Below the pieces are notes generated by a model. That model saw only the letters and a list, made by a program, of their open reading frames with translations. It was not told the origin of the DNA and made no database searches. Below are positions 20,513-28,918 of a DNA stretch of 48,366 nt, one piece after another. The translations under genes were made by a program, and so were the position numbers. This DNA comes from Arthrobacter sulfonylureivorans (GTDB lineage Bacteria > Actinomycetota > Actinomycetes > Actinomycetales > Micrococcaceae), in NCBI GenBank assembly GCA_004000035.1, contig RJAE01000019.1, forward strand, positions 1-48,366, written 5' to 3'. Position 1 is the stretch's first letter, and each line of letters starts with the position of its first letter.

Positions 20513-21859
20513 ATGTCCACTTCAGCGACGCCTCACATACTCATTTTGGGCGGCGGCTACGTCGGCCTGTACACGGCGTGGGGGATCCGCAAGCGGCTGG
20601 GGCCGGAGGCGGCCCGGATCACCGTGGTAGAGCCGAACTCCTACATGACCTACCAGCCGCTGCTGCCCGAAGTAGGCGGCGGTGAAATCGAACCGCGGAT
20701 CGTTACCGTCAATCTGCGCAGTGCGCTCAAGAACGTTGACATTGTCCGCGGCAAGCTCGTCTCCCTGGACGTGCAGGCCAAAACGGCAAAGCTGCGCGAA
20801 ATCGGCGGCGGCGACCTCTCGCTGGACTACGACCAGGTGGTCTTCGCCGTCGGCGCGGTGACCAGGACGTTCCCCACGCCGGGGCTGGAGGAACACGGCA
20901 TCGGCTTCAAGACCGTGGAGGAGGCTATCTACTGCCGGGACAAGGTGCTGGACAACGTGGCATTTGCCGCCGGCACCAGCGACCCGGCGGCGCGGGCCAA
21001 GGCGCTCACCTTCGTGGTGGTCGGCGGCGGCTATACCGGGGTCGAGGCCCTGACCGAGCTGAGCGATCTGTCCAAACTCGCGGTCGACGCACACCCGGAA
21101 CTGGACCGCTCCCAGCTGCGCTGGGTGCTGATCGAAGCGCTGGACCGGGTGGCTCCCGAAGTGGGACCGAAACTGTCCCAGTGGACGCTGGGACACCTAC
21201 GCGAGCGCGGCATCGATGTACGGCTGAAGACCACCATGCCGTCCTGCGAGGACTCGGTGGCCGAACTCAGCACCGGCGAACGCATTCCCGCCGGGCTGAT
21301 CATCTGGACGGCGGGCATGAAACCCAACCCGGTGCTGGATGACACCAATGTTCCGCGCGGGCCGAAGGGGCATGTGAACGCGAACGCCAGGCTGCAGGTC
21401 ATCGACGATTCCGGCCAGGTGGTCCACGGCGCCTGGGCCGCCGGCGACTGCGCCCAGGTTCCCGACCTGGCCGCCGAGCAGCAACCCGCCTACTGCCCAC
21501 CGAACGCCCAGCACGCCGTGCGCCAGGCTAAGGTGCTGGCCCAGAATGTGGTCAACGCGGTCCAGGGCCAGGGCCCGGCGGAGTACCGGCACAAGACGCT
21601 GGGAACGGTGGCGACCTACGGCGTGGGCCGGGGCGCAGCCAAGATCCTGGGCTATGAGATGAAGGGCAAGCCGGCCTGGTACGCGGCGATGGGCTACCAC
21701 GGCCTGGCCCTGCCCACCTGGATCCACAAATGGCGCCTGCTGGCCGGCTGGAGCTCGCTGATCCTAGGCGACCGTGACATCACGTCGATGGGAGCCACCC
21801 GGCATCCGCGGCGGGCTTTCGTGGACGCGCACGCGGATACGCAGAAGGGCAAGAAATAG
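20513..21859 (+). CDS. ndh: Type II NADH dehydrogenase (NAD(P)/FAD-dependent oxidoreductase)
   Basis: A 448-residue flavoprotein. It has an N-terminal FAD-binding GGGYVGLYTAWGI (near residue 13), PNSYMTYQPLLPEVGGGEIEPRIV, a second dinucleotide fold VVVGGGYTGVEALTEL (near residue 165) for NADH, and the FAD contact AWAAGDCAQVP followed by CPPNAQHAVRQAK. The C-terminal 70 residues with GYHGLALPTWIHKWRLLAGW form the membrane-binding part typical of NDH-2. It passes electrons from NADH to menaquinone without pumping protons. ATG 20513 follows GGGAGGGAGC at a good distance. It is monocistronic: the membrane protein gene is divergent and the MFS gene begins 160 bases on. Confidence 0.92.
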   Translation: MSTSATPHILILGGGYVGLYTAWGIRKRLGPEAARITVVEPNSYMTYQPLLPEVGGGEIEPRIVTVNLRSALKNVDIVRGKLVSLDVQAKTAKLREIGGGDLSLDYDQVVFAVGAVTRTFPTPGLEEHGIGFKTVEEAIYCRDKVLDNVAFAAGTSDPAARAKALTFVVVGGGYTGVEALTELSDLSKLAVDAHPELDRSQLRWVLIEALDRVAPEVGPKLSQWTLGHLRERGIDVRLKTTMPSCEDSVAELSTGERIPAGLIIWTAGMKPNPVLDDTNVPRGPKGHVNANARLQVIDDSGQVVHGAWAAGDCAQVPDLAAEQQPAYCPPNAQHAVRQAKVLAQNVVNAVQGQGPAEYRHKTLGTVATYGVGRGAAKILGYEMKGKPAWYAAMGYHGLALPTWIHKWRLLAGWSSLILGDRDITSMGATRHPRRAFVDAHADTQKGKK

Positions 21860-22021
21860 GACGGCTGCCCGCCACCTGGGTCGTGCAGGCGCAGGCAAAG
21901 GTGAGCTAACTCTCCATTGTTACGGTGCGGGTCCGGACTGCTGCGACACCTGCCGCGGGGAAGACCGGCACTGGGAGTACCCTGCTGGACGGAGCCCGAT
22001 CCGCGCAGCAAGGAGTGCAGC

Positions 22022-23293
22022 ATGTCCAAACAGCCCAGTGGCGCGCTGCTTTTTGTCCTGACGTGCGCCATGGGTGTGGGCCCGCTGCTCAACTACGGCC
22101 TGAGCACCGTCAGCCCGCTCGTCATCGAGGACCTGGACATCAGCGATGGCCAGTTCGGCCTGCTGGCCACCGCCATCTTCGCCAGCGCCGCGGTGTGCAG
22201 CATGTGGCTGGGGAAACTCAGCGACAGGATCTCCAACCGGGCCCAACTGGTGCTGATCTTTGCCGGCACGGCCGTTGCCCTGGTGATCGCATCGTTGGCC
22301 CACAGCTACCTGGTCTTGGTGATCGCCGCGCTGCTGGCCGGTCCCGCCCAGGCCATCTCCAACCCGACCACCAACCGCATCATCATCTCGCAGGTCCCTG
22401 CGCACAAGCGGCCCGGCTGGATCGGCGTGAAGCAGTCCGGCGTCCAAGGCAGCCAGCTTTTCTCCGGCCTGTTCTTCCCCATCGTCGCCCTGTGGGCCGG
22501 CTGGCAAGGCGCCACCGCGCTGGCCGCCGTCGTCGCCGTCGGGCTGCTGCTTTATGGCCTGCGCAAACTCCCGGAAAACCCCATAACGACGGCGGTGCCC
22601 GCGCCTTCCGCCGCCACCCCGCCGTCGCGCGTCGCACCGCCTGCCGCTGACTCTGCCTCCTCCTCCCGGTCCGCGGCAACGCCGAAGGGGTCCGGTACCC
22701 AGACCCGGTTTCCGCTCTCGGTCTGGCTGTTCACCGGCTACTCCCTGCTCGCCGGCCTGGGCATGCAGGCCACCAACGTCTACCTGCCGCTGTTCACCGT
22801 CCGGGAACTGGGTTTCAGCCTGGTCATGGGTGGCGTGGCGGCCGGCGTGTCGGGCGTCGTCGGCGTGACCTCCCGCGTGCTGTGGGGGCGGCGGATGGCC
22901 AAGGGTGTGCGGGCCTCCACGCTGCTCATCCTGTTAGGGTTCGGCGCGCTTACCGGGGCCGCGGCCTTCTTTGCGGCGGGGGCGCTCGACCTGCCGGCGC
23001 TGCTCTGGCTGGGCGTGATCCTGCACGGTGCCACCGTGCTGGGCGCCAACGTGGTGGTGATGGCGGGCGTGATGCGGGTGGTTCCGGCCCAGCGGGTCGG
23101 GGCGGCTTCCGGCATCGTGTCGATGGGAATGTATGCCGGTTTCGCGGCCGGGCCGCTGCTGATGGGACTGCTGCTGGAGGCCACCGGCAGCTTCCACACC
23201 GGCTGGCTGCTGGTCGGTGCCGGCTACCTGCTGTGCTCGGCGCTGGGGTTCGCTCTGCGCGCCTACGGCAACCGCACCGGCGTCGTCCGCTGA
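22022..23293 (+). CDS. MFS transporter
   Basis: A 423-residue major facilitator with 12 hydrophobic segments and a short, Ala/Ser/Pro-rich central loop (about residues 195-235). The loop between segments 2 and 3 reads GKLSDRISNRAQLV, the MFS GxLxDRxxRR motif. RIIISQVPAHKRPGWIGVKQSGVQGSQLFSG near residue 125 and the matching GRRMAKGVRASTLL in the second half resemble transporters of organic anions and of the cyanate/nitrate group, but the substrate is not clear. ATG 22022 follows AAGGAGTG. It is followed 70 bases later by an aldo/keto reductase on the same strand. Confidence 0.85.
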   Translation: MSKQPSGALLFVLTCAMGVGPLLNYGLSTVSPLVIEDLDISDGQFGLLATAIFASAAVCSMWLGKLSDRISNRAQLVLIFAGTAVALVIASLAHSYLVLVIAALLAGPAQAISNPTTNRIIISQVPAHKRPGWIGVKQSGVQGSQLFSGLFFPIVALWAGWQGATALAAVVAVGLLLYGLRKLPENPITTAVPAPSAATPPSRVAPPAADSASSSRSAATPKGSGTQTRFPLSVWLFTGYSLLAGLGMQATNVYLPLFTVRELGFSLVMGGVAAGVSGVVGVTSRVLWGRRMAKGVRASTLLILLGFGALTGAAAFFAAGALDLPALLWLGVILHGATVLGANVVVMAGVMRVVPAQRVGAASGIVSMGMYAGFAAGPLLMGLLLEATGSFHTGWLLVGAGYLLCSALGFALRAYGNRTGVVR

Positions 23294-23363
23294 ACCGGGC
23301 TTGGGCCCCCGAATGGCCTAGGCTAGATGGTTTGTGGCGGTCCCGGGGACCGCAGAGAGGGGC

Positions 23364-24269
23364 ATGGTGAAACGACGCTCGCTAGGACGGTCCGGCTTGC
23401 AGGTGTCCGAACTCAGCTTCGGTGCCGGCGGATACTGGGGAATGAAGGCATTCCCTGAACGGCAAGCGGCACAGCTGGTCGATCAGGCCCTCGAAGGCGG
23501 CATCACTGTCTTCGACACCGGCCCGAACTACAGCCGAGGGAACGCCGAAGAGCGGCTGGGCCGCATCCTCAAGGGCCGGACGGAGAACCTGGTCATCTCC
23601 ACAAAAGCGGGATCCCATTGGATCAACAACCGCAATGTGAAGGACTACTCGCCCCGGGCCATTGAAAACAGCGTGCACGCCAGTCTGCGGAGGCTGCAGA
23701 TCGACCACCTGCCGCTGCTGCATTTCCACGGATTCCCGCACCCGGCCGAGCCCGCGATCGAAACGGTGCTGAAGCTCAAGGAGCGGGGGACGGTCGGCGC
23801 GCTTGGCGTCTCCACCGGCCGCGGCGGCGCCAGGAAAGCGTTGAAGCTGGGCATCTTCGACGCGCTGATGGTGGAGTACAACATCGTGGACCGCTCGCTG
23901 GAGGGTCTGATCTCCGAGGCGCAGGAAGCCGGGGTGGGCATCAAACTCAAGTCGCCGCTCGCGCAGACCCTATACTCGCGGGACATCTTCAAGATCGGCG
24001 GGCCCAGCGACGTCTGGTACCTGCTGCGGGCGCTCAAGAACCACCGGCACAAGTTTGTCCAGGGACGGAAATACCGGTTCATCAACGACATCGACGGCCT
24101 CGCCGCGAGCGAGATTGCGTTGGCCTTCGCCCTGAACCATCCGGGAGTTTCCAGCGCCGTGATCGGCACGGTGAAGCCAGAACATCTCCGCTCCAACCTG
24201 CGGGTTCCCCATCTCCAACTGCCGGCGGAATTGCTGGAACGGATCGAACGGGCCGGATCCCGCGGGTGA
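23364..24269 (+). CDS. Aldo/keto reductase
   Basis: A 301-residue TIM-barrel oxidoreductase. The catalytic tetrad is complete: Asp and Tyr in FDTGPNYSRGNAEERLG (near residue 50), Lys in VISTKAGSHW (near 78) and His in LLHFHGF (near 122). NADPH-binding residues near the C-terminus appear as SSAVIGTVKPEHLRSNL. It would reduce aldehydes or ketones, or act in sugar oxidation; the substrate is unknown. ATG 23364 is chosen over an upstream GTG because AGAGAGG lies right before it and the protein then starts at the usual place (RRSLGRSGLQVSELSFGAGG). Confidence 0.9.
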   Translation: MVKRRSLGRSGLQVSELSFGAGGYWGMKAFPERQAAQLVDQALEGGITVFDTGPNYSRGNAEERLGRILKGRTENLVISTKAGSHWINNRNVKDYSPRAIENSVHASLRRLQIDHLPLLHFHGFPHPAEPAIETVLKLKERGTVGALGVSTGRGGARKALKLGIFDALMVEYNIVDRSLEGLISEAQEAGVGIKLKSPLAQTLYSRDIFKIGGPSDVWYLLRALKNHRHKFVQGRKYRFINDIDGLAASEIALAFALNHPGVSSAVIGTVKPEHLRSNLRVPHLQLPAELLERIERAGSRG

Positions 24270-24312
24270 CAGCGCGCGAGGGCTGACCACGCACGGGGAG
24301 CTTCGGACTGCT

Positions 24313-25164
24313 TTACGGCAAGTAGGCGGAGGCGGTCCAGAGGTGGAAGACCGCGTAGGCGCGGACCGGAGCCCACGCTTGTCCGATCTCGCGGGCTTGT
24401 TTGGCGGTCTTCACCGCGAGGGCGCGTTGCAGCACCAGGTCGCCCTCCGGATAAGCGTCGCGGTCGTGCAGCGCGCGCATGGCCAGATATTCGACCGTCC
24501 ACGGGCCGATGCCGGGTAACGCTAACAGGCGGCGGCGGGTATCGGCGTGGTCGGTGTCAGGGGTGATACGCAACCCGTCAGCACAGGCTTCGGCCAAGGC
24601 CTGGACGGTGCGCGCTCGGGCGTTGGTCAGGCCAACGGCCTCGCGGACGGCGTCCGGTCCGGCTGCTGCCAGCGTCTGCGCGGTGGGGAACAAGGCCAGG
24701 CCGCCGACGGGGGAGCCGAAGGCGGACACCAGGCGGCCGGTGAAGGTGCGGGCTGCGGCCAGCGAAACCTGCTGGCCCACCACGGTGGAGACGGCACCTT
24801 CAAAACCGTCCGGGTAGCCGAGGATCCGCAGCCCGGGGCGGGCGGCAACCAGCGGACCGACCACGGCGTCGCCGCCCAACATCGCCGCCACCCGCTCCGG
24901 TTCCAGCTCCAGATCGAGCCAGCCGCGCACCGCCGTCGTTATGTCCGCCACGATGGCAGGGGAATTGCTGCCGACCTCGAGAGTGACGGAGTCAGGCGAC
25001 AGGGTGGCGGTGACCGGCACCGGGCCGGCGCCGGTGTTGAAAAGGCGGCTGCAGGTGCCGGCCGCTGGATCGACCCGCTCGAGGCCGGGTACCGCGTGGG
25101 CGGCCAAGGCTGCCAGCGCGGCGGGAGCGTCGAACGGAGGAGCCAGCGGCAGGTTGACCTGCAT
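24313..25164 (-). CDS. DNA-3-methyladenine glycosylase II, AlkA type
   Basis: A 283-residue HhH-GPD DNA glycosylase that removes 3-methyladenine and other alkylated bases. The N-terminal AlkA_N region is followed by EGAVSTVVGQQVSLAAARTF (near residue 122), the helix-hairpin-helix LLALPGIGPWTVEYLAMRAL (near 212) and the catalytic Asp in YPEGDLVLQRAL (near 240). In many actinobacteria AlkA is fused to an Ada domain; here it stands alone. ATG 25164. It is the last of the minus-strand repair block and its neighbour, a universal stress protein, ends just three bases upstream, so the two are probably cotranscribed. Confidence 0.93.
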   Translation of the reverse strand: MQVNLPLAPPFDAPAALAALAAHAVPGLERVDPAAGTCSRLFNTGAGPVPVTATLSPDSVTLEVGSNSPAIVADITTAVRGWLDLELEPERVAAMLGGDAVVGPLVAARPGLRILGYPDGFEGAVSTVVGQQVSLAAARTFTGRLVSAFGSPVGGLALFPTAQTLAAAGPDAVREAVGLTNARARTVQALAEACADGLRITPDTDHADTRRRLLALPGIGPWTVEYLAMRALHDRDAYPEGDLVLQRALAVKTAKQAREIGQAWAPVRAYAVFHLWTASAYLP

Positions 25165-25167
25165 GGA

Positions 25168-25560
25168 TCAGCGGGCCTTGACCGCCAGGACCGGGCAATC
25201 GACGGTCAGCAGGATTTCCTGGGCGGTGCTGCCCATGATCAGCTTGCCCACCGGCGAGCGCTTGCGCAGGCCGATGACCAGCAGCGAGACGGAGAGCTCG
25301 TCGACCAGGTCGACGATTTCCTCCACGGCGTCCTTGCCGCGGACAAACTGCTTGAATTCGGCGTCCAGGGCCGAGTTGTGCAGTTCCTGCTGGACCCACG
25401 CCGAATCGTGGGCGTTGGAGAAAGATTCGTCCTTCTGCGTCCCGCCCGGGCTGGCATTAACGACCACCAGCTTCTCGTTGTTCTGGGTGGCCATCTGGAT
25501 GCCCTTGCTCAGGGCCGCTCGGCCTTCGGGACGCGGGGCGTAGGCGACAAGAATCGTCAA
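25168..25560 (-). CDS. Universal stress protein (UspA domain)
   Basis: A 130-residue single UspA domain. The ATP-binding signature is clear near the C-terminus: GLRKRSPVGKLIMGSTAQEIL (G-x2-G-x9-G-S/T type), after VSLLVIG, and the fold starts with TILVAYAPRPEGRAAL. Such proteins bind ATP and support survival in stress or stationary phase. The start is TTG 25560 behind AAGGAG. It lies between tag (ending 149 bases upstream) and alkA (starting 3 bases downstream), so it may be expressed together with alkA. Confidence 0.92.
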   Translation of the reverse strand: MTILVAYAPRPEGRAALSKGIQMATQNNEKLVVVNASPGGTQKDESFSNAHDSAWVQQELHNSALDAEFKQFVRGKDAVEEIVDLVDELSVSLLVIGLRKRSPVGKLIMGSTAQEILLTVDCPVLAVKAR

Positions 25561-25709
25561 CGTGGTCTCCTTACGGGAAAACTCTTGCAGTGTCTGGCTT
25601 GCGGCCGGGCGGGCACGTCCGGGTCCCGCGAAGCCAGCGGGTGGACCTTATTGTGGCACGCATCTCAGCATGCAGCCGGATGCATGAAGTGATTGTGAAA
25701 GCGGGGCCT

Positions 25710-26312
25710 TTAGTTCCAGACGCCGGAAGAGCCGCGGCGGTGGCTGTCCACCAGATGGGTGTCGATCATGCCGATGGCCTCCATCAGGGCGAACATGGTG
25801 GTGGGCCCGACGAACGCGAAGCCGCGCTTGCGCAGCGCCTTGGACAGCGCGACGGATTCCGGCGACGTGGTCGGCACGTCCCCGATGTGGCGCGGCGACG
25901 GTGTGCGCTCCGGCTGGAAGGACCAGACGAACTCGCTCAAACCGCCCTCCGCCCGCAACTCGATGGTGGCGTTGGCGTTGGTGATGGCGGCGCGGATCTT
26001 GGCGCGGTTGCGCACAATGCCGGCGTCCTGCATCAACCGTTCCACGTCGTCCCCGGTGAACGCGGCGACGGTGTCCACCTGGAAGTCGTGGAACGCGTTC
26101 CGGAAGGCCGGGCGTTTGCGCAGGATGGTGGCCCAAGAGAGCCCGGCCTGGAAACCCTCCAACGTGATGCGCTCATAGACGCCTTGCTCGCCGCGGACCG
26201 GCATGCCCCATTCGGTGTCGTAGTACTCGCGCAGCAGCGGATCCGTGGCAGCCCAGGCCGGCCGGGCCAGGCCGTCCTCGCAGAGCACGACGCCGGAAGC
26301 GGTTTTCTCCAT
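25710..26312 (-). CDS. tag: DNA-3-methyladenine glycosylase I, Tag type
   Basis: A 200-residue Tag protein: DTEWGMPVRGEQGVYERITLEGFQAGLSW near the N-terminus, RKRPAFRNAFHDF, and RGFAFVGPTTMFALMEAIGMIDTHL near the C-terminus. It excises 3-methyladenine. Compared with E. coli Tag, three of the four zinc ligands are changed: Cys4 becomes Pro18, His17 becomes Tyr31 and Cys179 becomes Ser; only the late His (DTHL) stays. The zinc snap is therefore probably missing while the catalytic pocket looks intact. ATG 26312 follows AGGAGAG; the longer frame from 26372 is less likely. It follows alkB by 72 bases. Confidence 0.9.
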   Translation of the reverse strand: MEKTASGVVLCEDGLARPAWAATDPLLREYYDTEWGMPVRGEQGVYERITLEGFQAGLSWATILRKRPAFRNAFHDFQVDTVAAFTGDDVERLMQDAGIVRNRAKIRAAITNANATIELRAEGGLSEFVWSFQPERTPSPRHIGDVPTTSPESVALSKALRKRGFAFVGPTTMFALMEAIGMIDTHLVDSHRRGSSGVWN

Positions 26313-26384
26313 GGACTGATTCTCTCCTAGCCCGCCGGGTGTTGTCCTGTCCTGCCCCAGTGCTGTGGACAAGGTGAAGGCCGT

Positions 26385-27050
26385 TCAGCCAAGACCTGTC
26401 ACCCGCATGGTCAGGTTCAGCCGGCCTCCGGTCAGCCCGCAGGCGGGGTCGGCGGTGGCCGGGTAGATCTTGGGGACGCCGTGGTAGGCGAACCGGGCCG
26501 GCCCGCCGAAGACGAACAGGTCGCCGGAGCGCAGCCGGATATCCGTGTAAGGCCTGGTGCGTGATTCGGTGTTGCCGAAGCGGAACAGGCAGTCGTCGCC
26601 GACGCTGAGCGACACCACCGGGAAGTCTGCCTGCTCGTCCTTGTCCTGGTGCATGCCCATCTTGGCGATGTCGTCGTAGAAGTTGATCAGCGCGGTGTCC
26701 GGCTCGTAATCCCGGCCCGCGGCCGGGTCCTGGTAGGCGTCGACGAGTGCCCGCCGCCCCCACTCCGCCAGCCAGTCGGGGAAGTCCAGCACGCGCTCGC
26801 CGTTCACGTCGTCGGCCGTCCGCGTGTACTTGTACGGCGCCCAGTGCCAGCCCAGGCACAGCGTCCGTACGCTCATCTCGTGTCCGCCCGGCAGCTTGGC
26901 CGCGCGGTAGGGGACCGGCCCGCGGCCGAATTCGCGGCAGGCTTCGACCAGTTCCCGCTGCTGCTCCACGCTCAGCCAACCTGGCACGTGCACCGCCCCC
27001 GGCGCGATCTCGCTGGGACCGGCCGGAGCGTCGTCGAACAGGGTGCTCAC
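26385..27050 (-). CDS. alkB: AlkB-type 2-oxoglutarate/Fe(II) dealkylase
   Basis: A 221-residue dioxygenase that reverses 1-methyladenine and 3-methylcytosine damage. The iron ligands are His134 and Asp136 (MGMHQDKDE) and His190 (FAYHGVPK); the 2-oxoglutarate-binding Arg210 and Arg216 lie in GGRLNLTMR. NFYDDIAKMGMHQD and the substrate-side loop SLSVGDDCLFRFG are typical of bacterial AlkB. Its ATG (27050) overlaps the stop of ogt2 (27047-27050), giving translational coupling within the repair operon. Confidence 0.95.
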   Translation of the reverse strand: MSTLFDDAPAGPSEIAPGAVHVPGWLSVEQQRELVEACREFGRGPVPYRAAKLPGGHEMSVRTLCLGWHWAPYKYTRTADDVNGERVLDFPDWLAEWGRRALVDAYQDPAAGRDYEPDTALINFYDDIAKMGMHQDKDEQADFPVVSLSVGDDCLFRFGNTESRTRPYTDIRLRSGDLFVFGGPARFAYHGVPKIYPATADPACGLTGGRLNLTMRVTGLG

Positions 27051-27679
27051 GCCGCGGACTCCAGCCCCAGCAGGTAGGCCTTCGCATCCGGCCCGCCCAG
27101 GTAACCGCCGAAGGCACCGTCCGAGCGGAGCACGCGGTGGCAGGGCACGACGACGGGCAGCGGGTTGGTGGCGCAGGCGCTGCCCACGGCGCGGACGGCC
27201 TTGGGATTCCCGACGGCGGCGGCCACCTGCGCGTAGCTCTCGGTCCGGCCATAGGGGATCTCGGGCAGGTGGTTGAGCACGTCCGCGCGGAATCCTTTGG
27301 ACAACCGTCGGTCCAGCGGCAGGTCGAAGAAGCGTCGGTGGCCCGCGAAGTATTCGTCCAACTGCCGAACGGCCGGCTCTAGGCGGGCCGGGGAGCGCAG
27401 AATGCGCGGGCTGATCGTGCCCGCCAGGCCGGCGAGCACGCCGTCGTGGTGCTCGCTGGCAAAGGCCACACGGACCAGGCCTTCATTCGTGGCGACCAGC
27501 AGCAGCTTTCCGACCGGAGTGTCGGTGGTGGTGTAGGCAAGGTCGACGGCGCCGGCGGCCGCCGCCTCGTGTTCCAGTCGGCCGTGCAGCCGCTCCAGCT
27601 GTGCCGGGTCCAGACGGGTCAGTACGTCCAGTTCTTCTCCGGCCCCAGTGTTCTGGACCGCGGATCGTTCGGCCGTCAT
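27047..27679 (-). CDS. ogt: Methylated-DNA-protein-cysteine methyltransferase 2
   Basis: A 210-residue suicide repair protein for O6-methylguanine. The methyl-accepting Cys180 is in VVVPCHRVLRSDG; the helix-turn-helix part is YGRTESYAQVAAAVG. Compared with the ogt1 product encoded upstream in the same operon, it carries about 45 extra N-terminal residues (an Arg/Glu/Ala-rich helix, LDPAQLERLHGRLEHEA), a form common in actinobacteria where it sits next to a sigma-factor gene. ATG 27679 overlaps the stop of the sigma-factor gene (ATGA) and has AAGGAG at a good distance. Confidence 0.94.
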   Translation of the reverse strand: MTAERSAVQNTGAGEELDVLTRLDPAQLERLHGRLEHEAAAAGAVDLAYTTTDTPVGKLLLVATNEGLVRVAFASEHHDGVLAGLAGTISPRILRSPARLEPAVRQLDEYFAGHRRFFDLPLDRRLSKGFRADVLNHLPEIPYGRTESYAQVAAAVGNPKAVRAVGSACATNPLPVVVPCHRVLRSDGAFGGYLGGPDAKAYLLGLESAA

Positions 27680-28206
27680 CGGAATGCTCCTTCGCTTGCA
27701 TCGGGTGCGGCCACCTCCGTGGCGCGCTGCTGGCCACGCCGGTAGAACGCCCGCAGTTTGGCCATGCCGTCGGCGGCCGCGCGGCGGACCGCGTCCGTCG
27801 TGGAACCGGTGAGTTCGGCGGCCTCGGCGTACGGCAGCCCGGCCAGATAATGCAACGCCACGGCTTCGCGCTGCTTCAGGGGCAGGGCCGCGACCGCCTG
27901 GCGCAGTTCGTCGTCGTCATTCCCGGGCAGCCCCAGAGAGGACGGCGATTCGGGCAGGTGCTCTGTGGGCGTCGGGATCCGGGCCCGCCGCCGGACCACG
28001 TCGATGGCCTTGCGGTGGGCGATGGTCACCAGCCAGGCCTCGTGGTTCGCGTCCGAAGGCAGCTGGGGATAAGCCTTGAGCGCGGACAGAAAGGCTTCAG
28101 ACCACGCGTCTTCGGCATCCGGGCCGGGTCCCAGCACCGCCCGGCAGACGCGCAGGACGGTAGGGCCGTGGTCGGTGACCAGTTGCTCGAAGGGTTTCAT
28201 CTGCAC
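27676..28206 (-). CDS. ECF-type RNA polymerase sigma factor
   Basis: A 176-residue sigma factor with only regions 2 and 4. Region 2 (about residues 25-75) contains DAEDAWSEAFLSALKAYPQL and AWLVTIAHRKAIDVVRRR; region 4 (about 105-155) contains LPLKQREAVALHYLAGLPYAEAAEL followed by a recognition helix STTDAVRRAAADGMAKLR. The start is GTG 28206 or ATG 28200; neither has a strong ribosome binding site, and the upstream ogt1 stop is 43 bases away. No anti-sigma factor gene is next to it, unusual for this class. It shares an operon with four alkylation-repair genes and overlaps the next one, so it may drive their expression under damage. Confidence 0.9.
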   Translation of the reverse strand: MQMKPFEQLVTDHGPTVLRVCRAVLGPGPDAEDAWSEAFLSALKAYPQLPSDANHEAWLVTIAHRKAIDVVRRRARIPTPTEHLPESPSSLGLPGNDDDELRQAVAALPLKQREAVALHYLAGLPYAEAAELTGSTTDAVRRAAADGMAKLRAFYRRGQQRATEVAAPDASEGAFR

Positions 28207-28249
28207 ACCCGGTAGACGGCCGCCGGCCCGGCTTCGTGAGGGGTGGGCA

Positions 28250-28750
28250 TCAGAAAAGCTTGCCGGCTTTCACCTCGGCCGGCTCCTCCAGCTCCAGCAG
28301 GAACCGCTTGCGTTCCAGCCCGCCGGCGTAGCCCACCAACGAGCCGTCCGCGCCGACCACCCGGTGGCAAGGCACCACAATGGAGATCGGGTTCTTGCCG
28401 TTGGCGTGGCCCACTGCCTGCGCCAGATGCACATCGCCCAGGGCGGCCGCGAGCTGCCCGTAGGAGCGGGTCTGGCCGTACGGGATCTCCCGCAGCAAAG
28501 CCCACACTTTCAGTTTGAAGGGGTCGCCCTTCGGCACCAGCGGGAGGTCGAAGTCCCTGCGCTGGCCGGCGAAATACTCCGCCAGCTGTTCCGTGACTGC
28601 TTCGAAGCCGACGGCGGTGCGCTCGCCGAACGTCGCAGCGTCCGGCATCCGTTTATGGCTGGGGAAGTAGAGCGCGGTCAGCGAACCGTCCTCGGCGACG
28701 GCCGTCAGCTCCCCGATCGGGGTATCGATGAGGGTGTGCACGCGGGTCAT
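28250..28750 (-). CDS. ogt: Methylated-DNA-protein-cysteine methyltransferase 1
   Basis: A 166-residue Ogt protein. The acceptor Cys128 is in IVVPCHRVVGADG; REIPYGQTRSYGQLAAALG holds the DNA-binding helix and GYAGGLERKRFLLELE the C-terminal helix. It repairs O6-methylguanine by taking the alkyl group on its own cysteine. ATG 28750 follows GAAGGAG. It is the first gene of the minus-strand repair operon (ogt1, sigma, ogt2, alkB, tag). The presence of two Ogt proteins in one operon is notable; they differ in length and in surrounding sequence, so this is an old duplication and not a recent one. Confidence 0.95.
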   Translation of the reverse strand: MTRVHTLIDTPIGELTAVAEDGSLTALYFPSHKRMPDAATFGERTAVGFEAVTEQLAEYFAGQRRDFDLPLVPKGDPFKLKVWALLREIPYGQTRSYGQLAAALGDVHLAQAVGHANGKNPISIVVPCHRVVGADGSLVGYAGGLERKRFLLELEEPAEVKAGKLF

Positions 28751-28918
28751 GGCGCTCCTTCGTCCGCTTCCATTCTCTCCTGTGCAGACGTTCCCGCGCG
28801 TTGAAACGTGAGCTCTGATTGTCTGGACGCGGGCTAACCGCCTGCGCCGTGGCTTACTCGGCCTGTCTCCGTGCCGGCATACTGCTGCAGCGGCGCGCGA
28901 TCGTCGCAGACTAGCGGA

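Noticed and set aside
20302-20520. N-terminal extension of the membrane protein gene up to 20520
   Set aside because: The extra residues are Cys/Arg/Pro-rich, overlap the ndh start and have no ribosome binding site; starts at 20301 or 20253 are preferred.
28751-28918. Possible damage-type promoter (GGAAC on the minus strand, TTGTC on the plus strand) before ogt1
   Set aside because: The minus-strand GGAAC has no matching -10 at the right spacing, and the TTGTC element points away from ogt1.
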